NCBI RefSeq assembly: GCF_900162685.1
Contig: NZ_LT727828.1
Location: 923,677 to 987,676 of the forward strand
Direction: 5' to 3'
From: Terribacillus halophilus
GTDB lineage: Bacteria > Bacillota > Bacilli > Bacillales > Amphibacillaceae
DNA length: 64,000 bases
Position 1 is the first letter of the stretch; every line of letters begins with the position of its first letter. Under the pieces are notes generated by a model. It saw only the letters and a list, made by a program, of their open reading frames with translations. It was not told the origin of the DNA and did not search any database. A program made the position numbers and the translations under genes. Of the stretch, positions 17,132 to 25,707 are shown piece after piece.

Positions 17132-17623
17132 ATGGCTTTACAAGTTTTACTAGAAACGATTAGCAAATTGCATACCTTGCACCGCAGTCTGCTGGAAATC
17201 AGCCGCTTGAAGACAAAGCATTTGAAAGCGAATGATATGGACAGCTTGCAAAAGCAGCTGCTGGCAGAAAAGAAGCATGTCCAGGCAACAGCGCAGATAG
17301 AACAGCTGCGCATCAAGCAAACTGAGATGTGGGCTGCTACTGCCGGTATTCCGGTGCCTGCTACGGTGACAGAATTATTGCAAACGATAACCGATGAATC
17401 AGCTGCAAAACAATTGGAAGCTGAACTAATCGGACTGACCGAAGCCGTAACAGAGCTCAAGACGCAGGAAGCGCTCAATCAGCAGCTGCTCGAGCAGTCG
17501 ATGCAATTTGTGCAAATTTCTCTGGATATGCTTGCTCCCTCCATCTCATCATTGAATTACGGTACACCAAATCAACACGAGCAGCGACCGCAGAATCGCT
17601 CATTATTCGACTCCAAAGCATAA
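17132..17623 (+). CDS. flgN: Flagellar export chaperone FlgN
   Basis: FlgN binds the hook-filament junction proteins FlgK and FlgL and delivers them to the flagellar export gate. The 163-residue protein is almost wholly helical with long coiled-coil stretches (residues 5-60 and 90-140), as expected for the FlgN family (YvyG in B. subtilis). The ATG has AAGGAGG upstream. It lies 18 bp after flgM and 40 bp before flgK, its substrate gene. Confidence 0.9.
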   Translation: MALQVLLETISKLHTLHRSLLEISRLKTKHLKANDMDSLQKQLLAEKKHVQATAQIEQLRIKQTEMWAATAGIPVPATVTELLQTITDESAAKQLEAELIGLTEAVTELKTQEALNQQLLEQSMQFVQISLDMLAPSISSLNYGTPNQHEQRPQNRSLFDSKA

Positions 17624-17663
17624 CACAGATACGGAAAAGCTATCGGTAAAAGGGGAAAAATAG

Positions 17664-19181
17664 ATGGGATCTACATTCCAAGGATTAGAAATTGCCCGTT
17701 CTGCGCTATTTGCGCAGCAAACGGCACTATATACGACAAGCAATAACATAGCCAATGCTAATACGGATGGTTACACAAGACAGCGTGTTAATTTTGAACA
17801 GATTTCACCTTACCCCGCTGCGGGACGTAATCGTCCGCAAGTCGTTGGCCAGCAAGGCACAGGTGTTGAAGCGAGTTCAATTGAAAGAATTAGAAATACA
17901 TATTTGGATTCCCAGTACCGTTCCCAAACAGGTACAGCATCTTATTGGAGTACAAAGGCCGACGCACTAAGCCGCATGGAAGGTGTTATCAACGAACCTT
18001 CTGATACAGGACTTTCAGCTGTCATGGATGATTTCTGGAGTTCCCTTCAGGATCTTTCCGCTACGCCAGAAGAATCTGGAGCTCGCTCTGTCGCTTTGCA
18101 GAAGGGACAAGCTGTTGCAGAATCGTTCAATTATATCTCCAACAGTCTTAGTAACGTTCGAACTGATTTGAAGGATCAGATGGATAATGTGTCTGTAAAG
18201 AGTATCAATTCTTACATGAACCAGATTAATGAACTGAACAAGCAAATTGCCGATATGGAACCGCACGGCATGGTATCGAATGATTTATATGATAAACGCG
18301 ATGTGTTGATTGATGAGCTGTCTTCCATGATCAACATTAAGGTGGATTATGAGAAATCAGGGGGCTTAGCACCTCAAGCGGCGCAGGGAATTGCTAGGAT
18401 TACATTGGTTGATGAGCAAGGTGCCGCACAAGCAGTTTTGGTTGATCCAGAAACGAAAACTTTCCAGGAACTCTCCGTGCAATATGGGGAAGACGAAAAC
18501 GGTATGCAAGCAGTAGAGAGCGTAACATTTGGCGATACAAAAATTGCTGTAGAAGACTTTACATCCAAGGGTGAGCTTAAAGGGCTGATCGATTCTTATG
18601 GCTACTTGGAAGATAGTTCTGTTAAAGGAACGTATCCAGAGATGATGCAAAATCTTGATAAAATGGCATTTAGTTTCGCTAGTGCGCTGAATGAAGTGCA
18701 GCAAGCAGGCTATACAAAAGCTGGCGAGCTATCTGGTATTGATTTCTTCGATGCTGGTAACGAGGTCTACGGAGCAGCAGCGAATATCAGTCTTTCTGAT
18801 GCTATCGATGGCAACCCTGATCTTATCGCAGCGAGCGCGGACGGAACTTCTGGGAACGGTGAAAATGCGAAGAAACTCTCAGAAGCAATGCGCACGCCGA
18901 TGGATGGGTTAGGTAATACTTCTGTCAGCAGTTTCTATGAAGGTATGATTGGAACACTAGGTGTTAAAGCACAGGAAGCAAACAGACAAGCAGCCAACTC
19001 TATTTCTTTAGTAGACCAAGCTGACATGCAGCGTCAATCTGTCTCCAGTGTGTCCTTGGATGAAGAAATGACAAACATGATCAAGTTCCAGCACGCATAC
19101 AACGCTGCAGCCCGCAGCATGACTGCTGTCGACGAGATGCTTGATACCATCATCAACAACATGGGATTAGTAGGGAGGTAA
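17664..19181 (+). CDS. flgK: Flagellar hook-associated protein FlgK
   Basis: FlgK is the first hook-filament junction protein, exported through the flagellar type III system. The 505 residues begin with the rod/hook N-terminal motif ARSALFAQQTALYTTSNNIAN and end with the conserved C-terminal helix containing EEMTNMIKFQHAYNAAARS. The variable central region is about 300 residues. The ribosome binding site is AAAAGGGG. flgL starts seven bases after its stop. Confidence 0.95.
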   Translation: MGSTFQGLEIARSALFAQQTALYTTSNNIANANTDGYTRQRVNFEQISPYPAAGRNRPQVVGQQGTGVEASSIERIRNTYLDSQYRSQTGTASYWSTKADALSRMEGVINEPSDTGLSAVMDDFWSSLQDLSATPEESGARSVALQKGQAVAESFNYISNSLSNVRTDLKDQMDNVSVKSINSYMNQINELNKQIADMEPHGMVSNDLYDKRDVLIDELSSMINIKVDYEKSGGLAPQAAQGIARITLVDEQGAAQAVLVDPETKTFQELSVQYGEDENGMQAVESVTFGDTKIAVEDFTSKGELKGLIDSYGYLEDSSVKGTYPEMMQNLDKMAFSFASALNEVQQAGYTKAGELSGIDFFDAGNEVYGAAANISLSDAIDGNPDLIAASADGTSGNGENAKKLSEAMRTPMDGLGNTSVSSFYEGMIGTLGVKAQEANRQAANSISLVDQADMQRQSVSSVSLDEEMTNMIKFQHAYNAAARSMTAVDEMLDTIINNMGLVGR

Positions 19182-19188
19182 GTAATAC

Positions 19189-20073
19189 ATGCGCATAACA
19201 CAAAGTATGATGTCTAACAGAATGCTTAGTAATTTAAGCAACAGCTATAGTGACTTGAATAAGTACTCTGAACAGTTGTCTTCAGGTAAGAAGATTACAA
19301 AACCTTCCGACGATCCGGTTGTTGCCACAAAAGGTATGAGCTATCGTACCGAGGTTCGTGACGTGGAGCAGTATAAGCGAAATCTATCCGAAGCCCAGAC
19401 TTGGATTGATAACTCGGATTCTGCCTTGGGAAATGCAACAAGTGCGCTTCAGCGTATTCGGGAATTAGCCGTTCAAGCAAGCAACGGTACGTATGAAGAA
19501 GGACAACGAGGAAATATTGCGCAAGAGGTTGATCAGCTGAAAGAACAGCTAGCTTCTATTGCGAATACGCAAGTAAATGAGAAATATATCTTTAATGGAT
19601 CTGCTACGGATACAGCACCTGTGACTATTAATGATGATGGCAGTGCTGTAGTGGATTTTAATACCAATGCAATTAGCCTTACTTTATCCAAAGGCGTGGA
19701 AGTAAAAATGAACGCTGACGGAGAAGCGGCGTTTGGGGAGAAGCTGTTCAATGACTTGGAAAACTTCTCGGCTGCGCTACGATCGGACGGTTCGGATGAA
19801 GATTTAGATCAGTACATAGGTACTCTTGATGAGAATATCAATAACCTTGTGAATGAACGTGCTGATTTGGGGGCTCGTATGAATCGAATGGATTTAGTGG
19901 AATCACGCTTGGCTGATCAAGAGCTTTCTGCAACGAAATTAATGTCTGATAACGAAGATGTTGAGATGGAAGAAGTCATCATGAATCTTACATCTCAAGA
20001 AGCAGTACATCGAGCTGCCATGTCAGCAGGTGCACGTATCATTCAGCCAACTTTAATGGATTTCTTACGATAA
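19189..20073 (+). CDS. flgL: Flagellar hook-associated protein FlgL
   Basis: FlgL is the second junction protein, between FlgK and flagellin. The 294 residues have flagellin-like N- and C-terminal helices (QLSSGKKITKPSDDP near residue 30, SATKLMSDNEDVEMEEVIM near residue 250). The start has GGGAGG within the end of flgK. A hairpin follows the stop before yviE. Confidence 0.95.
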   Translation: MRITQSMMSNRMLSNLSNSYSDLNKYSEQLSSGKKITKPSDDPVVATKGMSYRTEVRDVEQYKRNLSEAQTWIDNSDSALGNATSALQRIRELAVQASNGTYEEGQRGNIAQEVDQLKEQLASIANTQVNEKYIFNGSATDTAPVTINDDGSAVVDFNTNAISLTLSKGVEVKMNADGEAAFGEKLFNDLENFSAALRSDGSDEDLDQYIGTLDENINNLVNERADLGARMNRMDLVESRLADQELSATKLMSDNEDVEMEEVIMNLTSQEAVHRAAMSAGARIIQPTLMDFLR

Positions 20074-20080
20074 ATAGATA

Positions 20081-20108
20081 AAGCTCTGCCAGCTGGCGGA
20101 GCTTTTTG
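20081..20108 (+). terminator. Hairpin with T-run between flgL and yviE
   Basis: A 10-bp stem (AAGCTCTGCC with GGCGGAGCTT, one G-T pair) has a 4-nt loop and is followed by T5. It probably gives partial termination inside the flagellar operon, lowering yviE-fliW-csrA transcript. Confidence 0.7.
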
Positions 20109-20128
20109 TATAGAGGGGAACGATATAT

Positions 20129-20722
20129 ATGCAAATACCACAGGTGCGGTTACAATCCCAGCAAGCTAAAATATGTCTTCGAACAAATAATGCAAAAGTG
20201 GAAATGCAGCAGCCAAAAGCAGAACAATCTATTCACCAGTCGCAAGCTAAGATCACAATGCATACGACACCATCAAAACTGACGATAGATCAGACGCAAG
20301 CATGGAAAGATATGGACTTAAAATCTGTTTTTAAGCGAACAGAGGATTTCGCTAATTTGGGTGGAAAATCACTTTTAGAGGGTATTGCTCGACGTGTCCA
20401 GGAAGGTAAAGAAATGATGGAGATAGAAAAAGGGGGAGACCCCATTGTATCGCAAGCGAAACGAATGGATGAACGAAAGATGAAAGAATTCGGGCTTGGA
20501 TGGATACCATCCCACTTTTCAGTCAAGATTGATTATCAGCCATCTGAAGTGGATATTAATGTGGAAATTCATCGTCCTGAAATACAGAATAAACCGCATC
20601 AACCACAATACAACTATCAGAGCGGTCAAGTTGATACAGGTATCGCACAATATCAATCGCTCCAGGTGGATTTTGAAGACTTGGAATTCTTTGGAGTCAA
20701 TGGATTCGAGATGAATATATAA
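20129..20722 (+). CDS. yviE: YviE, DUF6470 flagellar-region protein
   Basis: This 197-residue protein is conserved between flgL and fliW in Bacillaceae; its function is not established. It is rich in glutamine (about residues 1-60 and 140-185), begins with repeated QIPQVRLQSQQAKI-like strands and has a helical middle segment (LEGIARRVQEGKEMM). The start has GAGGGG upstream. The gap to fliW is only 11 bp, so they are likely translated from one transcript. Confidence 0.85.
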   Translation: MQIPQVRLQSQQAKICLRTNNAKVEMQQPKAEQSIHQSQAKITMHTTPSKLTIDQTQAWKDMDLKSVFKRTEDFANLGGKSLLEGIARRVQEGKEMMEIEKGGDPIVSQAKRMDERKMKEFGLGWIPSHFSVKIDYQPSEVDINVEIHRPEIQNKPHQPQYNYQSGQVDTGIAQYQSLQVDFEDLEFFGVNGFEMNI

Positions 20723-20733
20723 GGAGTTTTATA

Positions 20734-21171
20734 ATGAATATTGAAACAAAATATTTTGGCAATATGAAAGTAGACGAAGAGAAAATTATCCAATTTGAAA
20801 AAGGGTTACCGGGATTTCGGGAAGAGAAAGCATTTGTATTGATTGATTTTCCAGATAATCCAGTGTTTCAAATTCTCCAAAGTACGAATACATCACATGT
20901 AGCTTTTGTTGTGGCTAATCCCTATCATTTTTATCAAGACTTTGCTTTTGAGATAGACAACCAATCCAAGGATAACTTATCTATTACAAAGAAGGAACAA
21001 GTGATGGTGTTATCAATATTGACACTACGAGATCCGTTTGTGGGTAGCACGATAAATTTACAAGCGCCGCTTATTATCAATGTCGATTCACTAAGAGGCC
21101 AACAACTTATCTTGACTGAGGGAGACGCTTTCCGTGCGCCTTTGCAATCCGAGAAAGCGAGGGTGAAATAA
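20734..21171 (+). CDS. fliW: Flagellar assembly factor FliW
   Basis: FliW binds free flagellin and, when released, binds and inhibits CsrA, so flagellin translation rises after export begins. The 145-residue sequence carries the family marks [11 protein letters not shown] near residue 24 and [21 protein letters not shown] near residue 100. The site AAGGAG precedes the ATG. Its stop overlaps the csrA start by one base (TAATG), coupling production of the antagonist and its target. Confidence 0.95.
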   Translation: MNIETKYFGNMKVDEEKIIQFEKGLPGFREEKAFVLIDFPDNPVFQILQSTNTSHVAFVVANPYHFYQDFAFEIDNQSKDNLSITKKEQVMVLSILTLRDPFVGSTINLQAPLIINVDSLRGQQLILTEGDAFRAPLQSEKARVK

Positions 21172-21389
21172 TGTTAGTTCTTACAAGAAAGGTTGGCGAG
21201 TCAGTTAAAATTGGTGATGAAATTGAATTAAAGATTCTTAGTATAGATGGTGAACAAATCAAATTGGGAATTGATGCTCCAAGGGAGATTGCCATCCATA
21301 GAAAAGAAATCTATCTAGCAATTGAGCAGGAAAACAGTGCCGCAGCTGAGACTTCTATTGACTTGCTAAATTTATTAAAAAATAAATGA
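21171..21389 (+). CDS. csrA: Carbon storage regulator CsrA
   Basis: CsrA is an RNA-binding dimer that blocks translation of hag by covering its Shine-Dalgarno site. The 72-residue protein starts [19 protein letters not shown] and includes the RNA-contact region [16 protein letters not shown], both canonical. It follows fliW with a one-base overlap. Matching target sites are visible in the hag leader about 90 bp downstream, so this is the full FliW-CsrA-Hag switch. Confidence 0.96.
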   Translation: MLVLTRKVGESVKIGDEIELKILSIDGEQIKLGIDAPREIAIHRKEIYLAIEQENSAAAETSIDLLNLLKNK

Positions 21390-21399
21390 GTAAAAAAGC

Positions 21400-21426
21400 T
21401 TAACATTTTATAAAACCCTCCGATAT
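21400..21426 (+). promoter_or_regulatory. Sigma-D-type promoter of hag
   Basis: TTAA at 21400-21403, a 15-nt spacer, and TCCGATAT at 21419-21426, close to TAAA-N15-GCCGATAT. It lies about 95 bp before the hag start, leaving a long leader. Confidence 0.75.
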
Positions 21427-21477
21427 AAGTAATACAGCAAGGGAAGCACGGGCGGCCGACCGATGCAAACCATGAAA

Positions 21478-21512
21478 CCACAAGGATGTGGGCTGTACTA
21501 TACTCAAGGAGG
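21478..21512 (+). promoter_or_regulatory. CsrA binding sites in the hag leader
   Basis: Site 1 is a perfect hairpin: stem CCACA (21478-21482) with TGTGG (21487-21491), loop AGGA, matching the high-affinity CsrA target form ACARGGAUGU. Site 2 is CAAGGAGG (21505-21512), the Shine-Dalgarno sequence itself. Two GGA motifs, one in a hairpin and one over the ribosome site, are the known B. subtilis hag arrangement. Confidence 0.85.
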
Positions 21513-21521
21513 AATTTTAAA

Positions 21522-22343
21522 ATGAGAATTAACCATAACATTTCTGCACTTAACACGTACAACAAACTAAGCTCTAACAACTCTGCTACACAGGGCGCAC
21601 TAGAAAAGCTTTCTTCTGGCCTTCGCATCAATCGCGCTGGTGACGATGCTGCAGGTTTGGCAATTTCTGAAAAAATGCGTGGTCAAATCCGTGGCCTAGA
21701 CATGGCTGCGAAAAACGCACAAGATGGCGTTTCTTTAATCCAAACTGCTGAAGGTGCATTGAACGAAACTCACTCTATCCTACAGCGTATGCGTGAACTT
21801 GCTGTTCAGTCTTCTAACGACACAAACACAGCATCAGAAGACCGCGTTGCTCTACAAGATGAGTTCAACGAATTGTCAAAAGAAATCGATCGTATTTCTA
21901 CAGATACAGAGTTCAACAACAAAAAACTTCTTAATGGTTCTACAACAGAAGTTACATTCCAAATTGGCGCTAACAGTGGTCAGCTTCTAACAGTTGCACT
22001 AGAATCAATGAATTCTGCAGCTCTTGGAGTAGAAAGCTTAGATATTAGCTCTGCTTCTGCATCTGAAATCTCTGATGTCATTTCTACAATTGATGATGCA
22101 ATCAACGATGTTTCTAGCTTCCGTTCTAACCTTGGTGCAAACCAAAACCGTCTAGAGCATACAATTAACAACTTGAACACATCTTCTGAGAACTTGACTG
22201 CTGCAGAATCTCGTGTGAGAGACGTTGACATGGCGAAAGAAATGATGGAGTTCACTAAGAACAACATCCTTTCTCAAGCTGCTCAGTCTATGCTTGCACA
22301 AGCTAACCAACAGCCACAAGGCGTTCTTCAGTTGCTACAGTAA
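21522..22343 (+). CDS. hag: Flagellin
   Basis: Hag is the filament subunit. The 273 residues consist of the conserved N-terminal D0/D1 part (MRINHNISALNTYN, EKLSSGLRINRAGDDAAGLA) and C-terminal part (SRVRDVDMAKEMMEFTKNN, ending in QANQQPQGVLQLLQ), joined by a short central region rich in S, T and N. The larger upstream frame start at 21486 is inside the leader; ATG 21522 follows AAGGAGG. Translation is controlled by CsrA and transcription by sigma-D. Codon choice is more uniform than in the neighbours, as expected for a very abundant protein. Two glycosyltransferases follow and may modify it. Confidence 0.97.
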   Translation: MRINHNISALNTYNKLSSNNSATQGALEKLSSGLRINRAGDDAAGLAISEKMRGQIRGLDMAAKNAQDGVSLIQTAEGALNETHSILQRMRELAVQSSNDTNTASEDRVALQDEFNELSKEIDRISTDTEFNNKKLLNGSTTEVTFQIGANSGQLLTVALESMNSAALGVESLDISSASASEISDVISTIDDAINDVSSFRSNLGANQNRLEHTINNLNTSSENLTAAESRVRDVDMAKEMMEFTKNNILSQAAQSMLAQANQQPQGVLQLLQ

Positions 22344-22350
22344 TCTTACT

Positions 22351-22411
22351 ATAAAGGAGCATTTTGCTCCTTTATAAAAATATCGTATCAATTTATTTGA
22401 TACGATATTTT
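22351..22411 (+). terminator. Two tandem terminators after hag
   Basis: The first stem is ATAAAGGAGC/GCTCCTTTAT with loop ATTTT. The second is a perfect 14-bp stem starting AAAATATCGTATCA with a 7-nt loop and T-run. Double termination fits a strongly expressed gene. Confidence 0.92.
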
Positions 22412-22433
22412 TATTTCATATAGGGGGATTAAC

Positions 22434-24299
22434 ATGAAGCCTTTCATTTCGCTTTGCATGATTACAAAGGATGAAGAAACAGTTTTAAATAGATGTCTAG
22501 ACTCTGTTAAAGGGTTAGTAGATGAAATTATTATTGCAGATACAGGTTCTTCTGACCGTACAAAAGAAATTGCAGCAGCATATACGGAACATGTATACGA
22601 CTTTGAATGGGTGAACGACTTTTCTGCTGCTCGTAACTTCGCACAATCCAAAGCTTCAGGAAAATGGATTATTTATCTGGATGCTGATGAATATGTAGAT
22701 GAAGAGAATTTAAAGGATGTCCTAACGAAACTTAAAAATATAGATGATGATAAAGCAAATGCCTTCCTGGTAACGCAAGTGAACTTCTTAGGTGAATTTG
22801 GAGAAGGTGTTACAAACACTTCTACAATACGTATCTATAAAAATCTCCCTACTATTAGCTTCTACCGTAAAGTCCATGAACAGCTGAAAATGGAAAATGG
22901 TAAATTGAAAGTAAATTCGCTGAACCTATCTATTTACCACTCTGGTTATTTAGCTAGAACGATGAAAGAGAAAGATAAAAATTCACGTAATATGCCTTTG
23001 ATTAATACAGAATTAAAAGGGCAAGCATCCGGATTCGATTATTTTAACTTAGGAAATGAAATGCTTTCACAGCAAAAAATAGCGAAAGCTGCTGAATTGT
23101 ATAAAAAAGCATTCCAAACGAAAGACTCTATTCACTATCTATGGGTGCCACTTGCAGTAGAAAGGCTGATCCATTGTTTAGGATTTCTTAAAAGGTATAA
23201 AGAGGCTTTAAAGATTGTGGATGAAGCAATTCAGTTGTGGTCAGGTGCAATTGACTTTCGTGTACAGAAAGCTTTGATTTTTTATTCACAAGGCAGATAC
23301 GAGGAAACAAAACAAGAATTGGCATACCTAGACTGGGGAAAACAGTGGAAGGTAGTTAACAACGTAAACTACCTAGAATACGTGCCTTATCACACCTTAG
23401 GAAAGATATATGAGGAAGAAAAAGACTTAGCTAATGCTGTACAAAACTACAGTAAAGCACTTAACTTCAATAAAAATGATGTTGATACAATAAAACGTCT
23501 ATTTGGATTATTGGTAAACCATCACACAGAGGAAGAGGTCGCTGACTTTATTGAAAAAAATAATTTAATGATTAGCTCGACTTCACAAAGAGTTTATATT
23601 AAAGCGCTTTTGGATATGGGAGCTGCTTCACTGGTTGAATTGCTCATGCAACGAAAGAAAATAATGAAGACTAGTGGTTTAGAATTAAAGCTGCTGTTAA
23701 ACAAAGGTGACTTTGAGTCAATTAAATCTCTCATAGAGGATTATTCCACTCTACATATATTTGGAGATAGTTATTTCGATTTGTACGACCTTGTCATTAT
23801 TTCATTGGAATTGGACGACAAAACGTTTTTGGATAGAGTGAAAGCTTCCCTGGGTCGGAAGGATTATCGGATATTAGAAGCTCTTATGACATTATCCAAA
23901 TTGGATGAATATGCCGCAGTTGTCGAACTTTTGCTGTCTAGGTTGATTAAATTACAATTATTTGATTCCTTCGAAAGGATCATTAGCGCCATTGAATCGT
24001 ACAAGTGTAATCATATCATTGCACGTGTCTTGTATGAGCATGGGCATAAAGAGTTAAGTGCTGAATTTTATGCAAGTTCAGATGCAAGCAAATTTAATGA
24101 ACAAGACTATGTCAATGTAATGGAGCTTGCTGTTGATAGTAACAATGTGGAGCAGGCCTTGATATTCGGATTCAAAGCGATTAAAAATGAGGTTGCTAAT
24201 TTCAAAGTGTACCAAATGACTTTGGAATGTTTGCAGCTTAACGGAGATAAAAAAGATATCGCTTCTTTCCGTAAAATAATGAACAAACAATATCCGTAA
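22434..24299 (+). CDS. Family 2 glycosyltransferase with TPR-like C-terminal region
   Basis: Residues about 1-180 are a GT-A family 2 transferase: SLCMITKDEE at the N-terminus, ADTGSSD donor loop near residue 40, LDADEY metal motif near residue 82. Residues about 200-620 are helical repeats of TPR type (for example YFNLGNEMLSQQK, YHTLGKIYEEEKDL). Such GT-TPR fusions modify proteins or surface glycans. Its position between hag and flaG, and in the same direction, suggests flagellin glycosylation; this is inference. The start has AGGGGG upstream. Base composition is more AT-rich than the flg genes, hinting at acquisition. Confidence 0.85.
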   Translation: MKPFISLCMITKDEETVLNRCLDSVKGLVDEIIIADTGSSDRTKEIAAAYTEHVYDFEWVNDFSAARNFAQSKASGKWIIYLDADEYVDEENLKDVLTKLKNIDDDKANAFLVTQVNFLGEFGEGVTNTSTIRIYKNLPTISFYRKVHEQLKMENGKLKVNSLNLSIYHSGYLARTMKEKDKNSRNMPLINTELKGQASGFDYFNLGNEMLSQQKIAKAAELYKKAFQTKDSIHYLWVPLAVERLIHCLGFLKRYKEALKIVDEAIQLWSGAIDFRVQKALIFYSQGRYEETKQELAYLDWGKQWKVVNNVNYLEYVPYHTLGKIYEEEKDLANAVQNYSKALNFNKNDVDTIKRLFGLLVNHHTEEEVADFIEKNNLMISSTSQRVYIKALLDMGAASLVELLMQRKKIMKTSGLELKLLLNKGDFESIKSLIEDYSTLHIFGDSYFDLYDLVIISLELDDKTFLDRVKASLGRKDYRILEALMTLSKLDEYAAVVELLLSRLIKLQLFDSFERIISAIESYKCNHIIARVLYEHGHKELSAEFYASSDASKFNEQDYVNVMELAVDSNNVEQALIFGFKAIKNEVANFKVYQMTLECLQLNGDKKDIASFRKIMNKQYP

Positions 24300-24347
24300 A
24301 ACTCTCTTATGCAAGGAGACAAACAAAAAGCAGAGGCGAAATAAATA

Positions 24348-25388
24348 ATGGATTATAAAGTAACAGTAATTGTACCGATGTACAATGTGGAGACTTATAT
24401 AAACGAAACAATCGATTCGGTAACCTCTCAAACAATATTTGATGAGATAGAATTATTGATTGTAGATGACTGCTCAACAGACATGTCTTTGCAGCTAGCT
24501 GAGCAACAGAGAAAAGTATATCCATCACATATTAAGCTGATTCGACAGCCAGTCAACAGTGGTGTTTCGGCTTGCAGGAATACTGGCTTGAGTAATGCAA
24601 ATGGAGAATATATCTTCTTTCTTGATTCAGATGATGTGCTTCCGCATGATGCGCTGGAAAATCTGTATCAAGCTGCAGTAAGGGTGGGAGCTGATTTAGT
24701 CACCGCGCCCTTTAACAAACTGACAGAGGGAGAACTCGAAGAAGCTGGCCTAACAAGAGTTTTTCCTGAGCTAAGCATGGAAGGGCACATAGACATTCTC
24801 AAGGATCCTTCTATTCTGTACAGTATCTTTTGCTGGGGGAAGCTATATAAAAAGTCTATGGCAGAAAATATTTCTTTCCCGGAGGATATTAGCTTTGGTG
24901 AAGATCAAACTTTTACAATAACAGCTATGTTATGGGCGAAAAGGATATATAACATCTCAGAAATCACTTATCATTATAGGAATCGCAGAGATTCAATAAC
25001 GAAAACAGCGTCCACTTCTAAAGCGCTGAAAAGCTCCATTCGTGTTTGGGGAATAGTGGAGGATCGTATTAATTCCTTTTCTTTGACACAAAAAGAGATG
25101 CTGAAGCTTTTCTACTTTGAATCTTGTTTGTTGCGTGATATTTGGGGTCCTTTCCGTCAAGCTCTGACACTAACTAATATACCGGAAAGACATCTGACTT
25201 TAAACTTGCTAAATGACTGGATTACAGAGCTACCGAATGAATATATTCGCAAAACGATAAACAGTTTCAACTCGCTTTTGGAGGAAGTTAAACAATTCTT
25301 TCCGAGTATGGATACAACATCTCAGCAGATGTTAATATTCATTTTTAAGACAGTGAAAAGTAAAACTAGTGAACAAGTAATAAACTAA
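24348..25388 (+). CDS. Family 2 glycosyltransferase
   Basis: A 346-residue GT-A transferase starting VTVIVPMYNVE, with VDDCSTD near residue 42, ACRNTGL near residue 80 and the DSDD metal motif near residue 98; EDQTFT near residue 185 is the probable catalytic-base region. The C-terminal 130 residues are helical without a known domain. It is 48 bp after the GT-TPR gene and likely in the same transcript. Together they form a candidate flagellin-modification pair. No nucleotide-sugar synthesis gene lies beside them, so the donor must come from general metabolism. Confidence 0.85.
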   Translation: MDYKVTVIVPMYNVETYINETIDSVTSQTIFDEIELLIVDDCSTDMSLQLAEQQRKVYPSHIKLIRQPVNSGVSACRNTGLSNANGEYIFFLDSDDVLPHDALENLYQAAVRVGADLVTAPFNKLTEGELEEAGLTRVFPELSMEGHIDILKDPSILYSIFCWGKLYKKSMAENISFPEDISFGEDQTFTITAMLWAKRIYNISEITYHYRNRRDSITKTASTSKALKSSIRVWGIVEDRINSFSLTQKEMLKLFYFESCLLRDIWGPFRQALTLTNIPERHLTLNLLNDWITELPNEYIRKTINSFNSLLEEVKQFFPSMDTTSQQMLIFIFKTVKSKTSEQVIN

Positions 25389-25417
25389 TTAAATTATACG
25401 CATATTCTTTTATTTTG

Positions 25418-25443
25418 GCTGTCGCTACGGGCGACAGCTTTTA
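25418..25443 (+). terminator. Terminator after the glycosyltransferase pair
   Basis: Stem GCTGTCGC/GCGACAGC with loop TACGG, followed by TTTTA. Confidence 0.75.
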
Positions 25444-25644
25444 TTCTTCATAGGTACAAAATCATAAGCTTTCTTGTCGTTCTATCTAGATTGGAGCATG
25501 TTATCACAAAAAAAATTCTAGTTCTTAACGTAAGAATAACTCGACCATAAAACTCCTTTATCCGTCCCAAAAGATAGGTAGAGAACATAAGACTAATTGA
25601 TAAGGTCTTTTAATAAAACAGATTCTTACTTTTAAGAGAAAATG

Positions 25645-25670
25645 GTTTTAAACATGATACTAATGGGTAT
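25645..25670 (+). promoter_or_regulatory. Sigma-B-type promoter of the rsbR paralogue
   Basis: GTTTTA at 25645-25650, a 14-nt spacer, and GGGTAT at 25665-25670. The sigma-B consensus is GTTTAA-N12-15-GGGTAT. It lies about 40 bp before the gene's ribosome binding site. Confidence 0.72.
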
Positions 25671-25707
25671 AGACAGGAGTCAAATCTGCCTCGGGAGGAA
25701 CAGGACT

